A DNA stretch of 64,000 bases from Dermacentor variabilis. Taxonomy: Eukaryota; Arthropoda; Arachnida; Ixodida; Ixodidae. The notes below the pieces were generated by a model, which searched no databases, was not told the origin of the DNA, and saw only the letters and a list, made by a program, of their open reading frames with translations. The position numbers and the translations under genes are program-made. The DNA lies in contig NW_027460390.1 in the NCBI RefSeq assembly GCF_050947875.1, positions 992,001 through 1,056,000 of the forward strand, read 5' to 3'. Positions 56,466 to 64,000 of this stretch are shown here, one piece after another (position 1 is the first letter of the stretch; each line of letters starts with the position of its first letter).

Positions 56466-57444
56466 CACGGTAGTTCATAACTCTGGCTTGTACATATGAT
56501 CTGTTGGTGAAGCGCATTTCCAGGCACATCACCCACACTGTCAAGACATTAAAGAAAAACGTATTTATAAAAAATGTCTTAGGCTACATTTCAAAATTTC
56601 TGGCTCACTATTGCAGAATGCATGTTTTAATGATTGCTATCACTAGTTAAAATTTACAGGCACTATTACCAAAATGTGCATGCACTAGACGGTTTCAGTA
56701 TCAGAGTAATGTGCTTCAAAATTCAGCTTAAGACGTTACTTAAGATAGTTGCAGTACAGCGCTCATGTTGGTCTTTGTTTCATTGTGGTTTCAAAGTGCA
56801 CTATCATATTCCAACTTGGGTAATTACGCACCCGTTACACAACATTAGGTGGTCAAAATTATTTCTAAGTTACCCACTATGGCATGCCTTATAATTATTT
56901 TGTGGGTTTGGCACATAAAATCCCAGAATATAGTTTACCTTTAAAGGAAAACACTAAATCAGTTTAGACTGATCAATTATTTTTCCAAAACTCTATGTTT
57001 GTTAATTTCGCAGAAAGTCTTTGAAGAAGATTGAAAAATGATTGACTTGAGTGAATATTCAATATTTTCTATTATTTGATATTCACTTCGGCACGAATTT
57101 CAGTATTCGAAGTTTTTGAAATGAATAATTATGCACATCTTTTTTACGCATAAGCCGCACCACCCAATTACAACACTGCAAAAAGAAAACAAAAAAATGT
57201 GTTTACAACCAGCAGAAATGCCCACGTACAATGCCCAAATCTTTGTAAAATCAAATTCAATTCATGGATGCACGAATCATCCACGTTGTATCTTCAGCCA
57301 GCGGCTCCATTCCCCACCTCTTAGGCTGCACTGATGGCAGAGAACTTTGCCCTAACTGTGGTTTCATGGCAGCGCGGCACACTGTGCCGTGAAACCACAT
57401 CTTGCGGCGAAATTTGCACTGCCATGAAGACATACCTTAATTAA
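56466..57444. other. Intron with two repeat ends
   Basis: A SINE family 1 3' fragment at 56825-56945 (AGGTGGTCAAAATTATTTCT, GGTTTGGCACATAAAATCCC). Immediately after it, ACACTAAATCAGTTTAGACT at about 56951 is the MITE end shared with 25.4 kb. Confidence 0.6.
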
Positions 57445-59675
57445 TAAAGGGCCCCTCGCCAAGTCTGCCCATTTTGAGCTGACAAGTGCAGTGCATACAA
57501 TACGAGGTAATGATCGTGTCTGCTGAGTATTACATCCCTATGTGGCGTGGAAGGAGGTTAAATTTCAAACCAAGTGCCGTTTGCCCTTCTCGCGGGTGCC
57601 ATGCTCCGAGCCAGAGAGTCAACGTGTATTGCGCAAGTACGCCTATGTACATGGCACTGCTGTGACATTTTTCATAGGGACACACGTGACTTTGAGAATT
57701 ATCCACGGCAACATCAGTTATTTGTTTAATCTGTTTTCTTCAATAGATGAAATAAAGGTCAGAGAAAAATATGTGGATCCCATGCACTGTGAGAATCGAT
57801 GTAAGCGATACTTCCTGTGCTGTTTGCTTTGATTGACGATAGTTAGTGGCATTGTTTACGGTGTATGTTTAATTTCTTCAATGTTTAGTCTAACACGAGA
57901 GGGGTGAGTTGATGTCAAACGTTACCTTGCGTGCACCAGTCCTGTTTGTTTGCGTAGTACACAGAAAATACAGGGAGAGGTGTTTGCTTCAGGCATTGTT
58001 GTGCACCATATTCCATAACCTCTGAGAGGGTTGAGCATTGTCATTGCCTGACATGGCACATCACATCGCGACAGAAGTATTAAACTTGACTTAGATTATG
58101 TAGTTGTATGTGCCAAAACTACTATCAGATTATGAAGCATGCTGTAGTGGTGCACTCCGGATTAATTTTGACACCATGGTGTTATGTAACGTGCTCCTAA
58201 ATCTAAATGCACAAGCATGTTTTATTTCACCCCTGTTGAAATGTGGCTGCTGTGGTCAGGATCATACCCGCAACCTTGAGCAATGGCATAACTGCAAAGC
58301 TACCGCGATAGCCACAGCAGTGTTGATTTGACGGTCGACCGCTTCCGTAATGTCTCCTGGACCCTGCGGTGGGCTTTAATGCAGCTCTGCTTCTGTATGG
58401 CCTGCATGAGTTGTCTGCCTGACAAATTTGCATGGTGTTTATTTTTCAGAAATAGCAGAAACATACCATACCGTGCCTTGAACTTAAATTTATACTGTTT
58501 GCCCACAACTGCAGTCGTGTCTATAGTAATAGCATTTTCTTGCCTTCTCACGTCACCTTCTCCCTATCTCTTCTCCCCCCGACCCCTCTTGTACGGGAAC
58601 TGTGAGTAAAGAGTTGCAAGGCTATTATTCACTTGTTTCGGGGCTGTGTCAGTTCTATTCATTTTGTATGCCTTCACCCCCCTTTTGTCTGCCATTATAT
58701 CTAGCTTCCCTCTAGTCTTGCACGTTACCAGAAAGGTAAGCTCTGCAGTTTCTGCAGGACTTTTGCCGGGTGGTCACGGATAATTACAGCTATCAAGAGG
58801 CTAATGTGGCGATGCCGAGGGAGCTCCCGAGGGAGCTCCCGAGGGTATTGTGCGCATGCAACGCGATGGAAAGGTCCAAACGAGTTTCCTTCTCGCGTCG
58901 CCTTTCCTCTCTGCTTGCTTCTGTCATGCATGCACACGCTCTGAACCACCCCGATGTGCTGTGCCAGACAGCAGCAGCAACAGCAGCAGCAGCAGTGGGA
59001 AAGTCGAAGGAAGAGGCAAAGAAAGCTTCGCTTTAGTAATGAAACATACAAACCAAATGTATGTGTGTTATTGTTTTACTTCATCCCGTAGCACAAGAGC
59101 ATACTTTCGTTTCATCTGCTTGTTCCCACGTTATGTAGTCGCACATGCATAGAACAAATCAATGTCATTTTCTACTGTTTTCCAGCGCTGAAATAATGCG
59201 CTTTTATCCGCTCACGCCTGTCTCATTGCTCGTGATTGTGGCACTGATCAGGTGTCCTAATGCAGTTTGCGCAAAATCGTCCACTGCGCAAAACGAGACA
59301 AACGCGACAGCTTGCGCATGAGACCGTCACTGGAAGTGAGCCACTCATCATAAATGTGAGAGATAGAGCAAAAAAAGAAAAGAAGGCAGCGGTGCCCGTG
59401 ACATATTTGTCACGCGGTACTCCGCCTCTGCCATGGGAAAACGCAGGGAAGGAATTTCACTTGTGGGGGCTAGATGGAGCAAGTGGAGAGAGTGTGTATG
59501 TCGGCGGTGACCCTCGCCTCCTGAAATCATGGGTTTGCACCGCTTCAAATATTTCTATCTGTGGTATTAATGAACTAATTTGAGAAATTGTTGTGGTGGA
59601 ACACTCCTTAGAGAGCACATACCAACTTCCAGTGTATAACCAAAATTGACTATGTGGCCTGTGAGGGGCCCTTTA
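57445..59675. mobile_element. DNA element with AAAGGGCCCCTC terminal repeats
   Basis: TAAAGGGCCCCTCGCCA at 57445 and the inverse TGTGAGGGGCCCTTTA ending 59675 are the termini. The interior holds a minus-strand SINE (58085-58325), a CAG run (about 58966-58998) and a TGCGCAAAACG-rich part near 59270. The superfamily is not determined; no transposase seen. The two termini might belong to separate copies, because the TIR is short. Confidence 0.55.
58085..58325 (-). mobile_element. tRNA-derived SINE, minus strand (family 1)
   Basis: The reverse complement shows GTGGCTATCGCGGTAGCTTT, CAAGGTTGCGGGTATGATCC (B box region), CAACAGGGGTGAAATAAAAC, TTAATCCGGAGTGCACCACT and TAGTAGTTTTGGCACATACA. Confidence 0.8.
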
Positions 59676-60279
59676 AGCTGAAATTGACATATTAGCTGCA
59701 TCCAGATTATACTGTTAAATTTTCGGCGGCGCGCTAAACAGTAACTTTAGTGGCCGACACCCGGAAAAACAGTGCTGGTTAGGTCTAACAGCCAAGGCAG
59801 GCGCAGTGCTGGACGGTAAAGCTATTACAGTAAGCTTACCAGCTGAGATCACGAGTGCACGCAAGACTGATGACTGCAACAGTGGCGAGCGTGCCTACCA
59901 ATTTCGTACGTGCACTTACTGAATGGAACGGTTTAAGATCGCATGTCAACGGAAGACCTCAAGCTGAATTTGTGCAACAAACCATAAATTGCCGTGTGTT
60001 TTGCTGTCAAGGTATCACTTCACAGCATTGCAATGACGGGCAAATGTGAAACTCTCCCACGGCCTCAACCACAACAAAATTTTAAGTAGCTGGCTGCTGG
60101 TCTTGCACGATTGGCCAGTACAGGACATAGTGCAAACAAACACCTGATGGGCAAATTAAAGTATCTCGATTGACCTGTACCGGACGTGGTGCAAACAAGC
60201 ACCGGATATAGGGCGAATTAAGGCCACGCTCAGTGGCAGGTTATGCACGTCAGCACGGATGTGAACTCTTAACACCAAC
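59676..60279. other. Intron, nothing recognised
   Basis: Contains two near-copies of ACCGGACGTGGTGCAAACAA-like sequence (about 60120 and 60178), a short duplication. Confidence 0.45.
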
Positions 60280-60990
60280 ATATGCCGTCATTGTCATGCC
60301 GTCATCATCATTTCATCACCTTCATGCCGTAGTGGTCATTCCCTCGTTGTCATGTCACTGTCATACGTGAGCTGTATTTTACTCCATTGCTTTCACTGTA
60401 TTGTCATATCATTATCATCACGCTGCCTTCTTTGAGCCGTCGTCTTAATACTGCCATTGTCATTCACTCATGATCAGTCCATCAACATGCCATTTGCATC
60501 ATCGCATAGGTATGGCAAAGTTGCCATCATGGCACAGTGGTTGTTCCATTGTCATCATGCCATCGTCGTAATTCCAGCTTGTTCATTTCCTTAGTAACAC
60601 CATCATTATTATGCCGCCGCCATCATACTATCGTCGTCACTTCAGCGACGTCGTCTCATGTTTGTGACACCATTGTTGTCACTTGAACGTCATCATCTCA
60701 TGGTCATCATGCAGTCGTCGTCACACCATTGTCATCATACCATTGTCACCACTCCAGTGTTGTCATCACGAGATCATCACACTGTCACTGTCCCACCATT
60801 GTCATACTATCGTCATCACTTTAGCATCATTATCCCATGGTCATCATGCCGCTGTGGCCATTCTGTCGTGGTCATTTTTCCATAATGACGACAGTGCCGT
60901 GATGTCATTATCATCATACCATCATTGTCGTTGTGTTGCCATCATACGGTCATCGTCATCCCGTTGTGGTCGGTCCATTGTCATCATGCG
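60280..60990 (+). repeat. CATCGTC-rich degenerate minisatellite
   Basis: About 700 bases dominated by GTCATCATGCC, CATCGTCGTCACT, CCATTGTCATCAT and related words without a fixed period. The open frames (75 and 140 codons) are Ser/His-rich because of this and are not genes. Confidence 0.85.
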
Positions 60991-63173
60991 TGGCATGTGC
61001 ATGATGGAGCGCAACAGAGAGAGAGAGGGAAAGAAGCAAGAAAACACTTGGAGGATAACCAGGTGTATGTCCACTTTGCTACCCTGCACAGGGGAGAGAG
61101 GATGAGGGATTGAAAGGAAAATGTTTATGTTTTATGTTGAGCAACATGGTTCTTCGTGGAAATGTCCAACTGGGTCGTGTGGTCTCTACTTGCAAATGGT
61201 CACTAAACAGGAACAGGGTTCTTCACAAACATCAGTGAAAACTTCTTAACTGATTCCCAAAGCATGTGGGATCCGCACACTTATAAAGAGTGTTAGCACA
61301 TTTTGCTAAGAAATTTAAAGAAACAGAGAGCACCAAATGACACATGTGCACTGATCAAGTACTGTGTGCACGGCGGAGGAATATATTTTCTCGTGTCAGT
61401 GTGCATGTTATATGCTTGTCCTTCTTTCTATTAGGCACTTCGTTCCAAAATTCATCCTGGCAAAGTCTAACGTCATTCAGCAGGAAAATTCAAAGAAGAT
61501 TGAGTTGGCTTATAAAAATAGTTATCTTAATGTGATGTATATTTCTGTCAGTTATTCCACTTTTCATAACCCTAACTTTAAAAAAAAAAGTGAGCAGGTA
61601 GTTGTACAAGAAACACAAAGGTGTCAACAGATGGGTTTCCCAGTGTTGTGTGAATATGCCCAGCAGGTCGACAACAGACAGCGACATGGGGTTGCCACTT
61701 CCGCTTGACTGGCTCTGCTCATATATAGTGGCAAAGAACACAACTCTTTTCATCCAATGGGGAAGAAATCTATTAGAACACTAGGCTCTCTATATACGCC
61801 CTCTATTGGCGCGTGAACATTTGCGCTTAAAAATTTTATATTTGACACCAAGAGACATTGTGGCAAAGACAAAATAAATGAAAATTTCGAGAGCCAGTGA
61901 GAGGACAATGTAAAGAAAATTTTTGTTGCTTAAAACAAGAAGTAATTTGATAAAAACTGCATCACTTCAGAAACAATACAATGCGCCATTGAAAGTGCTA
62001 TTTAGCGTCTTTTTACTAGGACCGCCTCAGTGTGCAATTAGTGACTAAACATAGCCTGAAAATGAGTTTATTGCATATTTATTGTCACCTGTGCGAACTT
62101 CTGGGCAATATAGCTGCCTAAAAACATTTTTTGCATACGGCACTGTTATTATTTTTGTACAGAGTCATTTTATTAAAAAAAAGAATCTCAATGGACCGAA
62201 TGTTTCATCTTCAATGGCCTATAAAAAAAGGGGAAGAATGGCTAATAATCAGCGAATTCAATTTTAGGTGTAAGGCCTATCTTCAGTCTCCTGAGAAAAA
62301 TAAGTGCTAATTTTGTGTTAATTGATATGTAGTTTATTGCAATGGCTTTTATGGTACTATGTCCTTTTGAGCCTTACGACGAAATTCATGAGGTGCTTGA
62401 GCCAGTGAAAGTTCTTTTTTTTGGGGGGGGGGGTAAAAATATTTGACGGAATTGCTTTTTGTGTTGTATGCATGTGCCTAAAATTTTATTAGAAGACTTG
62501 TAGATGGTCAAGAGCAAGGGTTGGTACAGTTGGCGTGGGATGACCCATATACTAAGAATGTGATATTTTGACACAAGTATGTTCCTACTGTATTTCAGTT
62601 GGCCAGAAAAGCTATCTTTCACTTCCAAAGCGCCACTTTGGCAGCATTTGGTGTCACATTTATCATGCAGTTGCCTTTTCCCATGCATGCATTACATTGA
62701 ACTAAAGAATTCCTGAGCTGTGCGTTTGTTTGGCTTTGCAAGCTGTTGCAGTGAGCATGATGTGATTTTTATAAGAAATCAGAAATGAAGATTGGTTTTA
62801 AATATACAGAAATAATAATTTCAAGGGCTTTTTGTTGCTCCAAATTATCTGTGCAAATAATTCCATGTTACATTGTTTTACCGTGTAGTACCAAGCACTC
62901 AGTGAAGTCAATTACACTTACTAAAAGTGACAATAAATTTTTCAGTCTGACTGGGGTAGTGTAAAACAAATGTTATGATTAAGTATTGTTGTTGGTTGCA
63001 TTGGTCATGGAAGGTGCTTGTTCTTGTTTTTCATTTTTTGCATGTTGGTATGATTTTGTATCGGATGTGCTCTATGTTCAAGCCTTGTGAGGTTTCTAGT
63101 AGGGTAATCTGATAGTCTAGATTTACTGTCTGTTCGGTTAAGTGCTGACCACTGATAGTGGCTCTATTGGCAG
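60991..63173. other. Intron, nothing recognised
   Basis: AT-rich; eleven G at 62423-62433. Open frames up to 114 codons without support. Confidence 0.5.
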
Positions 63174-63245
63174 AGGCTGCTTACTTCCTCAGATGAAGGT
63201 ATGGCAGAGAAAGCAGTTCGTTTTGTCAAGGCATTGCTCCAAAAG
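63174..63245 (+). CDS. Host gene exon J
   Basis: Acceptor GGCTCTATTGGCAG; donor CCAAAAG/GTGAGTG, strong. Phase 0 at both ends, 24 codons: RLLTSSDEGMAEKAVRFVKA then LLQK. A charged amphipathic helix that follows exon I without any frame change. The gene must continue beyond 64000 since the donor is good and no stop codon is present. Confidence 0.75.
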
Positions 63246-64000
63246 GTGAGTGTCTTCCTTTTCACCTAAATTATTACCACATGGCAGGCTTGCTTTGAAG
63301 CGATTTCACCTAAACGTTCTTTTTCGAATATAGTGACCATCAACAAAATTAGTAATGCATCATGTCTCATCAATGGCAGGTAATAACTGCTCAGAAGTTT
63401 GCTTTGTGGCTATGTTACGTATGTACAATTGCCAGGTGCCCTTTGTGAGCTGCTCATAGATGGCTTGTATTGACATCATCGGGGCAGCCATCTTGGGGTA
63501 TGATAGCATGTTGAGAAGCTGTGCAAACAGTAATAAGCGTGGCAGCACAAAAGCATGACAGGCCTGTCTTGCACTGAAGAACAAATCGGTAACAGTGATA
63601 ATTTGGGTTATAAAGCTCAACCTCAAAAAGCAAAACAATATATGCATGATAATATGGTGCACTGACATCATGTGCCTGCCATGTTTGGGTACTTGAATGG
63701 CGAGAAGCTGGGCCTGTGACGTCACATGAGGACTACCTATAGGCAGTAACAAGGTCATGGAAAAGAAAGGGATACAATGTGTTTAGTATGCAATAAAAGA
63801 TAAGTAAATAAATTTTTTAGTGTCTAGGCTCTGTTGCGGTGACTGTTCTAAACTATTGCCTCTGCCATTGCGGGCCACTTCATGTTGCTGGTTATGTAGG
63901 AGTTTTGGAACACTGAATGTAGATATAGATTGCGGTAATGAATTATTCAAAGCTTTTTTTCTATATATTATTAAATGCAGAATGGTTGTGGACATGTTGC
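63246..64000. other. Intron, nothing recognised
   Basis: A minus-strand 132-codon frame at 63360-63758 has no features of a gene. Confidence 0.5.

Noticed and set aside
60683..61105. 140-codon Ser/His-rich frame
   Set aside because: Product of the CATCGTC minisatellite.
1..64000. CRISPR arrays, operons, phage or plasmid genes
   Set aside because: No such structures; the sequence is eukaryotic with introns and retroelements.

Overview
This window is nuclear DNA from an arthropod and reads like a hard tick (Ixodidae) or close chelicerate. The grounds are general and no database was searched: AT-rich intron-like sequence with GT-AG exons, many tRNA-derived SINEs whose body I associate with ticks, RTE-, I- and CR1-like non-LTR elements, degenerate Ty3/gypsy elements, and pogo-type MITEs that start with a palindromic AACCTCGATATAACGAA-like terminus. 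There are no operons, no CRISPR array, and no sign of bacterial sequence.

Host gene. Ten short exons on the + strand (3045-3170, 4887-5114, 15162-15344, 18653-18855, 20782-20905, 28737-28872, 34502-34547, 38502-38629, 55177-55263, 63174-63245) each have an AG acceptor and a GT donor. Their splice phases match at every one of the nine junctions. Together they encode about 440 residues of a leucine- and cysteine-rich, mostly alpha-helical protein that looks like an ARM/HEAT-type repeat protein. I could not name it. The gene runs out of the window on the right, and probably on the left too (a doubtful exon lies at 1595-1726). Nearly all of the rest of the window is its introns.

Intron content from left to right: a minus-strand gypsy gag-protease fragment (1-690); an RTE 3' end with a small hairpin inside it (7171-7760); a diverged ~700-bp tandem repeat (about 10985-12150); a minus-strand non-LTR 3' end (12245-13130); a perfect 75-bp tandem duplication (14186-14335); a long snap-back hairpin (16134-16349); SINEs of two families (10-21 kb); a 2-kb LTR element with a CTAT target duplication inside a pogo-type MITE (21.8-24.75 kb); a pogo/Tigger derivative with TA duplications and transposase remnants (27529-28611); a broken Ty3/gypsy element with an inverted LTR end (30011-33890); more hairpins and an element with ~340-bp terminal inverted repeats (34.8-36.5 kb); an RTE reverse-transcriptase fragment (41.2-42.2 kb); an internally deleted gypsy element (43.8-45.8 kb); a full-length I-type non-LTR element (45995-51990) with an intact 1239-residue ORF2 and an 11-bp target duplication; another pogo MITE (52945-54050); a 2.2-kb TIR element with a SINE inside (57445-59675); and a CATCGTC-rich degenerate minisatellite (60.28-60.99 kb).

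The most useful results are the phase-consistent reconstruction of the host gene, the apparently young I-type element, at least six unrelated fold-back structures in one gene's introns, and seven poly-G tracts of 10-19 bases that are all G on the coding strand.
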